DNA of 6,953 nt from Candidatus Competibacteraceae bacterium. Lineage in GTDB: Bacteria; Pseudomonadota; Gammaproteobacteria; Competibacterales; Competibacteraceae. Position numbers and translations under genes: made by a program. Positions 1-6,256 of the stretch are shown in pieces. The notes beneath the pieces were generated by a model. It made no database searches, was not told the origin of the DNA, and worked only from the letters and a program-made list of their open reading frames with translations. Positions within the stretch are counted from its first letter, which is position 1, and each line of letters starts with the position of its first letter. The DNA is taken from assembly GCA_020444985.1 (NCBI GenBank), contig JAGRHK010000088.1, forward strand, positions 1-6,953. The letters run 5' to 3'.

Positions 1-679
1 TTGCGCCAACGGCGGCGCCAAGTTTGTCGGCCAGACCTTCGATCAGTTTGAAGTCTTCTTCCGACCCGACGCCACGGCCACCCGACACGACAACGCCAGC
101 CGAGGTCAGGTCGGGGCGGTCGCTTTCGGCAACCTTGTCTTCGACCCATTCGGAGAGGCCGGGGTTGTCTGCCGCACCGATGGTTTCAACCGAAGCCGAG
201 CCGCCTTCGCCAGCGGCGTCGAAGGTCGAGGTCCGGAAGGAGACAACTTTCTTGGCGTCTTTCGACTTCACGGTCTGGATCGCGTTGCCGGCGTAAATGG
301 GGCGCTCGAACGTGTCGCCATCAACAACGCCGGAGGCATCCGAGATCACCATCACGTCCAGAAGGGCGGCCACGCGGGGCAGTACGTTCTTGGCGTCGGT
401 GGTGGCCGGGGCCACGATGTGCTCGTAGTCGCCTGCAAGCGACACGATCAACGCCGCGGTGGGTTCCGCCAGACGGTGGCCCAGCGAGGCGTCTTCGGCC
501 ACCAGAACCTTGGACACGCCGTCGATCTTGGCACAGGCGTCGCCTGCGGCGGCGGCGGCGGATGCGCCACAGCACAGCGCGGTCACGTCACCCAGTTGCT
601 TTGCGGCCTTTACGGCCTTTGCCGTTGCATCAACGGCCAGTTCACCATCGGTGACTTCTGCGAGAAGAAGAACAGCCAT
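1..679 (-). CDS. etfA: Electron transfer flavoprotein alpha subunit, 3' end cut by window
   Basis: EtfA, with EtfB, forms the soluble FAD-containing heterodimer that accepts electrons from acyl-CoA dehydrogenases and passes them to ETF:quinone oxidoreductase. The first 226 residues are visible and the frame is open to the window edge. Family hallmarks are MAVLLLAEV at the start, the LPRVAALLDVMVISD segment, TFERPIYAGNA, and SGGRGVGSEEDF (from residue 199), which opens the FAD-binding domain. The rest of that domain lies outside the window. The ATG shares its A with the etfB stop codon (TAATG), so translation is probably coupled, and a G-run (GCGGGGG) lies about 8 bases upstream. The residue pattern recalls Rhodobacterales-type EtfA more than gammaproteobacterial EtfA. 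This is a judgement from memory, not a search. No frameshift is seen. Confidence 0.95.
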   Translation of the reverse strand, partial: MAVLLLAEVTDGELAVDATAKAVKAAKQLGDVTALCCGASAAAAAGDACAKIDGVSKVLVAEDASLGHRLAEPTAALIVSLAGDYEHIVAPATTDAKNVLPRVAALLDVMVISDASGVVDGDTFERPIYAGNAIQTVKSKDAKKVVSFRTSTFDAAGEGGSASVETIGAADNPGLSEWVEDKVAESDRPDLTSAGVVVSGGRGVGSEEDFKLIEGLADKLGAAVGA

Positions 680-1425
680 TACACAGCCCCCGCTTCTTTG
701 AGTTTCGCCACGAGTTCGTCGACCGAACCCACGATTTCGCCTGCCTTGCGCGATTCCGGCTCTTCGGTCTTGACGATTTCAAGACGCGGAGAGACGTCCA
801 CGCCGTAATCGGCGGCGGTTTTCTCATCCAGAGGCTTCTTCTTGGCCTTCATGATATTCGGCAGTTTGACGAAACGCGGTTCATTCAGGCGCAGGTCCGT
901 CGTGATCACCGCCGGCAGTTTCAAGGCGACCGTTTCCAGGCCGCCGTCGATTTCACGGGTCACATTGACGGTTCCTTCGCCGACCGCAACTTTGGAGGCG
1001 AACGCGCCTTGTGGCCAGCCCAGCAACGCGGCCAGCATCTGGCCCGTCTGATTCGCGTCGTCATCGATGGCCTGCTTGCCCAAAATCACCAGGTTTGGCT
1101 GTTCTTTTTCCACGACCGCTTTGAGCAATTTGGCAACCGCCAGGGGTTGCAGTTCGACATCTGTTTCCACCAAAATGCCCCGATCAGCGCCCATGGCCAG
1201 CGCGGTGCGGATGGTATCCTGGCAAGCGGGGACGCCCAGCGATACAGCGACGATTTCCTTGACCGCGCCAGCCTCCTGCAGGCGCACCGCTTCTTCTACG
1301 GCGATTTCATCAAAGGGATTCATCGACATCTTGACGTTGGCGGTGTCCACGCCAGAACCATCGGCTTTGGCTCGAACCTTGACGTTGTAGTCTACAACTC
1401 GTTTTACGGCGACTAAAATCTTCAT
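679..1425 (-). CDS. etfB: Electron transfer flavoprotein beta subunit
   Basis: EtfB is the AMP-binding partner of EtfA in electron transfer from fatty acid and amino acid oxidation. The product is 248 residues, normal for the family. It starts MKILVAVKRVVDYNVKVR. Other marks are the conserved MSMNPFDEIAVEEA stretch (residues 33-46), the nucleotide-binding loop DDDANQTGQMLA (121-132), the family signature VTREIDGG...LPAVIT (155-175), and LPNIMKAKKKPLD (188-200). An AAAGGT Shine-Dalgarno precedes the ATG. It is the first gene of the etfB-etfA pair, transcribed away from the MaoC gene. Residues 1 to about 187 read as gamma/betaproteobacterial, including the short loop ETDVELQPLAVAK. Residues after about 200 (EKTAADYGVDVSPRLE onward) read as alphaproteobacterial; see the findings. 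The family call is very secure. Confidence 0.96.
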   Translation of the reverse strand: MKILVAVKRVVDYNVKVRAKADGSGVDTANVKMSMNPFDEIAVEEAVRLQEAGAVKEIVAVSLGVPACQDTIRTALAMGADRGILVETDVELQPLAVAKLLKAVVEKEQPNLVILGKQAIDDDANQTGQMLAALLGWPQGAFASKVAVGEGTVNVTREIDGGLETVALKLPAVITTDLRLNEPRFVKLPNIMKAKKKPLDEKTAADYGVDVSPRLEIVKTEEPESRKAGEIVGSVDELVAKLKEAGAV

Positions 1426-1464
1426 TGTTGACCTTTGCTTGGGGTTGTTTGTGATTTTGAAATG

Positions 1465-1477
1465 AACCCGTTGGGTT
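1465..1477. repeat. Short inverted repeat AACCC-GTT-GGGTT
   Basis: This is a perfect 5-bp inverted repeat with a 3-base spacer in the etfB / MaoC-hydratase intergenic region, about 40-50 bases upstream of the etfB start on the minus strand. It lies between the weak promoter candidate and the gene, so it could be an operator half-site pair or a 5'UTR hairpin. A repeat this short can also arise by chance. No known regulator site is recognised. Confidence 0.25.
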
Positions 1478-1492
1478 AAGCTTTATTAAGTT

Positions 1493-1521
1493 ATGGTATT
1501 TAGTCCCCCTTGGCGATGCAA
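1493..1521 (-). promoter_or_regulatory. Weak sigma70-like promoter candidate for etfBA
   Basis: Reading the minus strand, TTGCAT (1516-1521) and TACCAT (1493-1498) are separated by 17 bases, and transcription would run toward etfB. They match the consensus hexamers at 3 of 6 and 4 of 6 positions, so support is weak. The AT-rich stretch around 1478-1502 in an otherwise GC-rich window fits a promoter region. I saw no convincing plus-strand promoter for the divergent hydratase gene in the same 238-bp gap. Confidence 0.25.
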
Positions 1522-1663
1522 TGTCTTTGTTGGTTATTGGCCAGGCAGTCGGTGCGCACGTTTGGTATTTCGCCTGGATCGACACGCTTACCTGTAGGCC
1601 CGGCGTCCGCCTGTTTGGCGCTTGGCCTGTGAAACACGCAATCCATTCGGAGATGATGAAAAC

Positions 1664-2122
1664 ATGTATCCCACTCATGAAGGCTATAACGATACCTTGC
1701 ATGGTTATTATCTGGAAGATCTTACGGTTGGCATGAAAGCCTCGCACGCCAAAACCGTTACCGAAACCGACGTCGTATTGTTTGCGGGATTGACCGGCGA
1801 TAATAATCCCATTCACTGCAACGAAGTGTTTGCCACCCAGACCCAGTTTAAAAGCCGCATCGCCCACGGCATGTTCTGCGCCGGCCTGATTTCCTGCGTA
1901 GCCGGTACGCGCTTGCCTGGGCCGGGTGCGGTCTATGTGGACCAGCAACTACGTTTCAAGGCCCCGGTGCGTATCGGCGACACCGTCACGGCGCTTTGTA
2001 CCGTTCAGGAGATCATCCAGGAGCGTCGGCGCGTTATCATGAGTACGATCTGCACTGTCGGCGACAAGATTGTGGTCGAGGGAACTGCGACTTTTCTGGT
2101 CAGCCGCCGTTCCAAAACCTGA
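1664..2122 (+). CDS. MaoC-like (R)-specific enoyl-CoA hydratase (PhaJ type)
   Basis: This is a predicted hot-dog-fold hydratase of the MaoC/PhaJ family, which hydrates trans-2-enoyl-CoA to (R)-3-hydroxyacyl-CoA. In polyester-storing bacteria this feeds beta-oxidation intermediates to PHA synthase. The product is 152 residues, a normal single hot-dog length. The hydratase-2 signature FAGLTGDNNPIHCNEVFA (residues 40-57) carries the expected catalytic Asp46 and His51, and RIAHGMFCAGLIS follows as usual. The frame stays open upstream to a TTG at 1622. I chose the ATG at 1664 because GGAG lies 11 bases before it and the protein then begins in family register (GYYLEDLTVGM from residue 14). It diverges from etfBA and converges on the kinase gene, with one base between the stops. 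No PHA synthase is in view, so a role in another acyl-CoA pathway is equally possible. Confidence 0.88.
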   Translation: MYPTHEGYNDTLHGYYLEDLTVGMKASHAKTVTETDVVLFAGLTGDNNPIHCNEVFATQTQFKSRIAHGMFCAGLISCVAGTRLPGPGAVYVDQQLRFKAPVRIGDTVTALCTVQEIIQERRRVIMSTICTVGDKIVVEGTATFLVSRRSKT

Positions 2123-2123
2123 T

Positions 2124-4781
2124 TTACTCTTCCATGATCACCCGGAACCCGGTGAGCGCATTGCGATCGTCCGGTTTCCCGGGCAGGCGCTTGGCCGAGC
2201 GCAAATCGCCCGCGCCATTGTTCCAGGATCCGCCGCGTATGACCCGCTGGCCCTGATTGGATCGCCGGGCCGAACAGCGTTGTTCCTCGCCCACATAGTT
2301 CGGGTAGTATTCCGAACAGGTCCATTCCCAGACATTCCCCGCCACATCGTGCAGCCCCAAGGCATTCGGCAGATATTTGCCGACTTGCGCACTCACGGAC
2401 TGGCTATCGTCCAGATTGCCGATGGATGCCCCAGTCGGATCGTTCCGGTCGGAAAAGTTGGCGTAACGAGGATCGATCTCGTTGCCCCAATAATATCGAG
2501 TGCTGGTTCCAGCCCGAGTTGCATATTCCCACTCGGCTTCCGTGGGCAGCCGAAAGCGCTTGCCCGTGCGCGATTCCCAGCTCAACCATTCAGCAAAAGC
2601 CTGCGCTTCGTCCCAGTTCAGATTGACTACGGGCTGTGTATCCGTGTTCAGGGAACGTCCTTGGAAAGATCCACTGTCATGTTTGGGTTTAAAACGCCGG
2701 AACTGACCGTTGGTCACTTCGGTTTTACCCATCCAGAATCCTTTCAAGCAAACCTGATGCAGCGACTCGTCGCTACCCCGATCCCGTTCGTTCGGGGGAC
2801 TGCCCATGTCGAAGCAGCCAGCCCCGACCCAGTGCAAGTCGATGCCGGTCGTGGAATCCGTCAATGTTTGCGTGGGCGGCGTATCCCGTTCGGCGGCAAC
2901 TAATTCATTCTGGGCCGCGATCAGCGCCGGATACTGGCGATTGATGGCGCTTGCGCGCTTCAGCGCTTGGCGCGCCTGAATCCATTCCTTCTGGGCAATG
3001 AATTCATGCGCCTGATCAATATATGCTATCAGTTCCGCTTCGCGCTGACGGGCCTCTTCCTCAGCAAGCCGGGTTGCTTCTTCCTCTTGCTGTTTCTTCA
3101 GGACAACCGCCTCAAGTTGGCGTCGCACCTGGGTGGTCTGATAGTACTCGTAGGCAAGCAAACTTATCCCTGATGTTCCTGAAATGACAAAGACAATTAA
3201 CAAGATGCGTCTCCAGTTAATCGTCTGCTGCGGTTCGCCGGTGAGAATCGCCTGCGAGGATTGTTCGACAACAGCCTTCTTTACGGCGGCGTCGGGTCGC
3301 AACTGGGGCGATGAAAGCGGTTCCGCGCGCTCTATCGCGATGCTTTTAGAAGTTTCGTACTTTTGCGAGACTTTCTTCAAATGCTCCAGCGCTGAATGCG
3401 GCGACCGCTTGAGCAGGGTGTGCGCAAGTTCCAAGGGCGATTGCGGCGGAGAAGGCTGTGACGAAATTTCCGCTGCACTTTCTTGCTCTTCAGGCGGCTG
3501 CAATTCAGGAGACGGTTTCGCTTCATCCAGATCATCCCAGATATTGTCCAGCATCGACAAAGACACATCGTCGCGCGCGCCCTGAAGCGACTCAGGGGTT
3601 GCTTCGTTATCGAGCTTTTTTGTCGATTCCGGAGGTTCCTTACGATCCAGCGTCCAGTCGAGAGGTAACTCAGACGGTAAGGAAGGCGGCTCCTGCTGCG
3701 GGAATTCATGGGTGCGCGCTGAAGAAGGCGATTGCTGTTGATCAGGCCAGTGCGTCAACGGCAACAAGGGTCCTGACCGCGGCGCGAGCGGCTCGAAGCG
3801 CAAGGATGGCGATGAGGACAAATCCAGCAAATCGGGCCTGATAGGCGACACCTGCGAAAAATCAGCTTGATTATTCGCCTGCTCCATTTCCTGCAGCGCT
3901 TGCCGCATGGCGGCTACGCTTTGAAAACGATCCTCGGGACGCACCGCTAACGCCTGATCGACGACTTGCAATAATCCGCGCGAATAAAGACCTGCGCCGA
4001 TTTCAGTCGCGGGTTGGACCGGATCCTTCAGTACGCGGCCCGGAGCTTCGATGGGCGGCGTGCCGGTGATGCAGCGGTAAAGGACAGCCCCTAAAGCGTA
4101 GATGTCGGTCCAGGGACCATAGTCTTCGCCGACTGTCACATATTGCTCAATGGGCGAATAGCCCGGCGTCACGACGCTGGTAACGCTGCGGGTGCGCTGC
4201 CCCAGTGCTTGCCGGGCGGCGCCGAAGTCGAGCAGCATGACACAGCCATCGCGACTGCGAATGTAAAGATTGCTCGGTTTAAGATCGCGGTGCAGATAAT
4301 GCTGGCTATGCACGGCTTCCAGCGCCGGCATGATGTCGTTCAGCAACCGGTGCAATTCATGCTCAGGGAGAATGCCGCCGCGTCGCAGCATGGCGCTCAG
4401 CGATTCGCCATCCTCATACTCCATGACGATATAAGCGCTGCCATTCGCTGTGAAATAATCGCGCACCCGCACCACGCCGGGATGATTGACTTGCACCAGA
4501 ATCTTGGCTTCATCCAGGAAGCGTTCCAGGCCCCACTGGTAACAAGGCGGTTCGCCCTGCCGGGCTGGAATTTGTCCTTGGGCATTTGGGCGGACATTGA
4601 CGCCGTTGTGATCGCGATAGGCCCATTCCGCCGGAAAGTACTCCTTGATCGCGACCTCATTTTGCAGGGCTTCGTGAATGGCCCGATAGGTAATGCCAAA
4701 ACCGCCGGCGCCGAGCACCCCTTCGATCTGATAGCGATGCAGGGTATAGCCGTTAGGCAGGGCGTTGGTTTCTTCAGTCAT
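2124..4781 (-). CDS. Membrane Ser/Thr protein kinase with C-terminal FGE/SUMF1-like domain
   Basis: An 885-residue Hanks-type kinase fused to an FGE-sulfatase-like (SUMF1, C-type-lectin-fold) domain. Kinase domain, about 16-298: glycine loop GAGGFG (24-29), Lys46 in VAIKEYF, Glu91, HRDLKPSN (164-171, catalytic Asp166), DFG (185-187) and activation-loop end GYSPIEQY (207-214), so it should be active. Residues about 305-520 are a Pro/Ser/Glu/Gln-rich linker, probably disordered. Residues about 526-545 form one hydrophobic span preceded by WRR, predicting kinase inside and C-terminus outside the cytoplasm. A charged coiled coil (552-590) and a TPR-like helical stretch (590-632) follow. The FGE-like domain (about 640-885) shows MGSPPNERDRG, GFWMGKTEVTNGQF, RLPTEAEWEYATRAG, DVAGNVWEW and RGGSWNNGAGDLRSAKR. 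The FGE cysteine pair is absent. An AAAGGG Shine-Dalgarno lies about 7 bases before the ATG. It lies 47 bp after the PP2C gene and is probably in the same operon. Confidence 0.93.
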   Translation of the reverse strand: MTEETNALPNGYTLHRYQIEGVLGAGGFGITYRAIHEALQNEVAIKEYFPAEWAYRDHNGVNVRPNAQGQIPARQGEPPCYQWGLERFLDEAKILVQVNHPGVVRVRDYFTANGSAYIVMEYEDGESLSAMLRRGGILPEHELHRLLNDIMPALEAVHSQHYLHRDLKPSNLYIRSRDGCVMLLDFGAARQALGQRTRSVTSVVTPGYSPIEQYVTVGEDYGPWTDIYALGAVLYRCITGTPPIEAPGRVLKDPVQPATEIGAGLYSRGLLQVVDQALAVRPEDRFQSVAAMRQALQEMEQANNQADFSQVSPIRPDLLDLSSSPSLRFEPLAPRSGPLLPLTHWPDQQQSPSSARTHEFPQQEPPSLPSELPLDWTLDRKEPPESTKKLDNEATPESLQGARDDVSLSMLDNIWDDLDEAKPSPELQPPEEQESAAEISSQPSPPQSPLELAHTLLKRSPHSALEHLKKVSQKYETSKSIAIERAEPLSSPQLRPDAAVKKAVVEQSSQAILTGEPQQTINWRRILLIVFVISGTSGISLLAYEYYQTTQVRRQLEAVVLKKQQEEEATRLAEEEARQREAELIAYIDQAHEFIAQKEWIQARQALKRASAINRQYPALIAAQNELVAAERDTPPTQTLTDSTTGIDLHWVGAGCFDMGSPPNERDRGSDESLHQVCLKGFWMGKTEVTNGQFRRFKPKHDSGSFQGRSLNTDTQPVVNLNWDEAQAFAEWLSWESRTGKRFRLPTEAEWEYATRAGTSTRYYWGNEIDPRYANFSDRNDPTGASIGNLDDSQSVSAQVGKYLPNALGLHDVAGNVWEWTCSEYYPNYVGEEQRCSARRSNQGQRVIRGGSWNNGAGDLRSAKRLPGKPDDRNALTGFRVIMEE

Positions 4782-4828
4782 CAGGCTGCCCTTTGCAGTG
4801 AACAGTGCTGGCGCGAGGGGTGGCCTGT

Positions 4829-5686
4829 CTAGCGCCGGTCGCGGTTAAGCAGTGATGCAAACCCTGTCGATAACCAGCGCAGCCAGCGTGGAGGATCGCC
4901 TGTCGCGCCTGAAGCGGCGCGTAATAGCACCAGCGTTGCATTATCGCCCTCTGCGCCGCCACGTTGCACGGCTGTATCAACCAGCCGCTGAGCGGCGGTT
5001 GCCGAACTATGGTCCAGGGTAGCATTCCAAAGCTCACTTTCAGTGACATGTTCCCAGACACCGTCTGAACAAAGCGCCAGTAGATCGCCCGCTTGAATGA
5101 CCAGGTCACCCTGGTCCGCTCGTGGCAATTCATCGCCGCCCAAGCAGCGGTACAACCGGTTCTGCGCGGGATGCCCGCCCATCTCGGACTCCTGGATTTC
5201 GCCAAGATCGGTCAGTAATTGCACCACGGAATGATCACGGGTGCGCATCAAGCGGTGGCCACGCCGGAAATGATAAAGGCGGCTGTCGCCAATATTCAGC
5301 CAGTGGGCTCGCCTGCCCGTCAGCCAGACCATGACCAACGTACTACGCGCAGTTTCCGAACGACTATTGATCACGGCATGTATCCGCTGGCTCAGTTGGT
5401 TGAGTGCGGCAGAGGGAGCTGTTTCCAGGGAAGACGGCGGATGCAGAATAAAATCCCGGGCGGTGTCGATGGCGATTTGCGCTCCCAGCGCGCCATCCAG
5501 ATGTCCGCCCATGCCATCGGCCACGACCGCTAGCAAACCTTCTCGGTTACGTGGCCGAAAAAGCCCCCAGCGATCCTGTTGTTCATGGCGCCCCCCCTGT
5601 TGGCTGGCCGCTCCTTTCTCCCATGGGATGATTGGAGCGGATTCCTGGATAGAAGGCGGTAAGGATGGAGTAGCGCCGTTAGTCAT
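4829..5686 (-). CDS. PP2C-family Ser/Thr protein phosphatase
   Basis: A 285-residue metal-dependent phosphatase of the bacterial PP2C (PppA/Stp1) type, expected to reverse phosphorylation by the kinase encoded 47 bp downstream. Visible motifs in order are HEQQD (Asp38, metal), VVADGMGGH (Asp57, metal), STLVMVWL, NIGDSRLY (131-138), TRDHSVVQ (149-156), LCSDGVWEHV (Asp208, metal) and GDNATLVLL (Asp248, metal). All core acidic residues are present, so it should be active. There is no signal peptide, so it is cytoplasmic. Residues 267-285 form a Trp/Arg-rich tail that may be an amphipathic helix. The ATG at 5686 has no clear Shine-Dalgarno (TAAAACGA precedes it). It is retained because no better in-frame start exists before motif 1. 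A 10-bp palindrome lies 7 bases upstream of the ATG. Confidence 0.93.
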   Translation of the reverse strand: MTNGATPSLPPSIQESAPIIPWEKGAASQQGGRHEQQDRWGLFRPRNREGLLAVVADGMGGHLDGALGAQIAIDTARDFILHPPSSLETAPSAALNQLSQRIHAVINSRSETARSTLVMVWLTGRRAHWLNIGDSRLYHFRRGHRLMRTRDHSVVQLLTDLGEIQESEMGGHPAQNRLYRCLGGDELPRADQGDLVIQAGDLLALCSDGVWEHVTESELWNATLDHSSATAAQRLVDTAVQRGGAEGDNATLVLLRAASGATGDPPRWLRWLSTGFASLLNRDRR

Positions 5687-5693
5687 TCGTTTT

Positions 5694-5703
5694 AGTGATC
5701 ACT
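5694..5703. repeat. 10-bp perfect palindrome AGTGATCACT before PP2C gene
   Basis: A perfect 10-bp palindrome in the 67-bp gap between the peroxiredoxin and PP2C genes, ending 7 bases before the PP2C start codon. Its position would allow a dimeric regulator to bind or would affect ribosome access. No known operator is recognised, and it may be chance. No terminator hairpin with a T-run is seen in this gap, so read-through from the peroxiredoxin gene is likely. Confidence 0.3.
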
Positions 5704-5753
5704 GTGGTTCCAGGGATTGGTCTGCGTCCGAACAGAACAAACGCGAGAACAGC

Positions 5754-6215
5754 CTACAACAGATTCAGCACTTCCTCCGCATGGGTTGCGCAATTTGGCT
5801 TATCGATGACATGGGCGATATGGCCGCTTTCGTCGATCAGGTAAGTGATACGTTTGGCTACGCCGAACAGACTGGCGGCGGTTCCCATCAAGTTGTCGTC
5901 CATGGCGCCATAGGCGCGGCTGACTGTGCCATCGACGTCGGCGATCAATGGAAAGGTGATATTGTATTTCTCGGTGAAACGCTGGTGCGAGGCGACATCC
6001 TGAGTAGATACGCCAAGAATTGCCGCGTCCTTGTCCTGGATTTCCTGGTAGTGGTCACGCAGGGAACTGGCCTGTTTGGTGCAACCGGGCGTATCGTCCA
6101 TTGGATAAAAGTACAGGACGAGTTTCCGGCCAAAATAATCGGATAGCTTAACGGTGCTGTTATCGGTGGTGGTCGCGGTGAACTGGGGGGCAGGGTCGCC
6201 AATTTTTAATTTCAT
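5754..6215 (-). CDS. bcp: Thioredoxin-dependent peroxiredoxin, Bcp/PrxQ type
   Basis: A predicted cytoplasmic thiol peroxidase that reduces hydrogen peroxide and organic hydroperoxides. The product is 153 residues, typical of the Bcp/PrxQ subfamily. The active-site block YFYPMDDTPGCTKQ contains Pro38, Thr42 and the peroxidatic Cys45, and Arg122 is the likely conserved second-shell arginine. The resolving cysteine found at position 50 in E. coli Bcp is Ser50 here. No cysteine appears near position 83, where the other PrxQ type has it. The only other cysteine is Cys142 in the C-terminal tail, so this is probably a one-Cys enzyme or one with a non-standard resolving residue. A weak purine-rich Shine-Dalgarno (GAGAGAAAAG) precedes the ATG. 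It lies 41 bp after the SDR gene and 67 bp before the PP2C gene on the same strand. Confidence 0.93.
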   Translation of the reverse strand: MKLKIGDPAPQFTATTTDNSTVKLSDYFGRKLVLYFYPMDDTPGCTKQASSLRDHYQEIQDKDAAILGVSTQDVASHQRFTEKYNITFPLIADVDGTVSRAYGAMDDNLMGTAASLFGVAKRITYLIDESGHIAHVIDKPNCATHAEEVLNLL

Positions 6216-6256
6216 GGCTTTTCTCTCACGGGTCGTTGTGAATGCGTTGACGCAGA

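Noticed and set aside
1622..1663. TTG-initiated 14-residue N-terminal extension of the MaoC hydratase
   Set aside because: The ATG at 1664 has a GGAG upstream and gives a family-length protein. The extension has no ribosome binding site of its own that I could see.
1310..1948. A 212-codon minus-strand open frame across the etfB / hydratase intergenic region
   Set aside because: It overlaps the start of etfB in another frame and the hydratase gene antisense. The translation is compositionally odd and shows no domain.
2130..2185. CCGG/CCCGG-rich repeats near the kinase stop as a shared terminator
   Set aside because: The repeats are mostly direct rather than a stable inverted pair, lie inside coding sequence and lack a T-run.
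2070..2903. A 277-codon plus-strand open frame opposite the kinase C-terminus
   Set aside because: It is antisense to a clearly conserved FGE-like domain and overlaps the end of the hydratase gene in another frame. Its translation shows no recognisable domain. Long antisense frames are common in GC-rich DNA.
4143..4832. A 229-codon plus-strand open frame opposite the kinase catalytic domain
   Set aside because: It is the reverse complement of conserved kinase motifs and has no independent support.
5331..6146. A 271-codon plus-strand open frame spanning the PP2C and peroxiredoxin genes
   Set aside because: It runs antisense across two well-supported genes and the gap between them, with no family motif, so it is a shadow frame.
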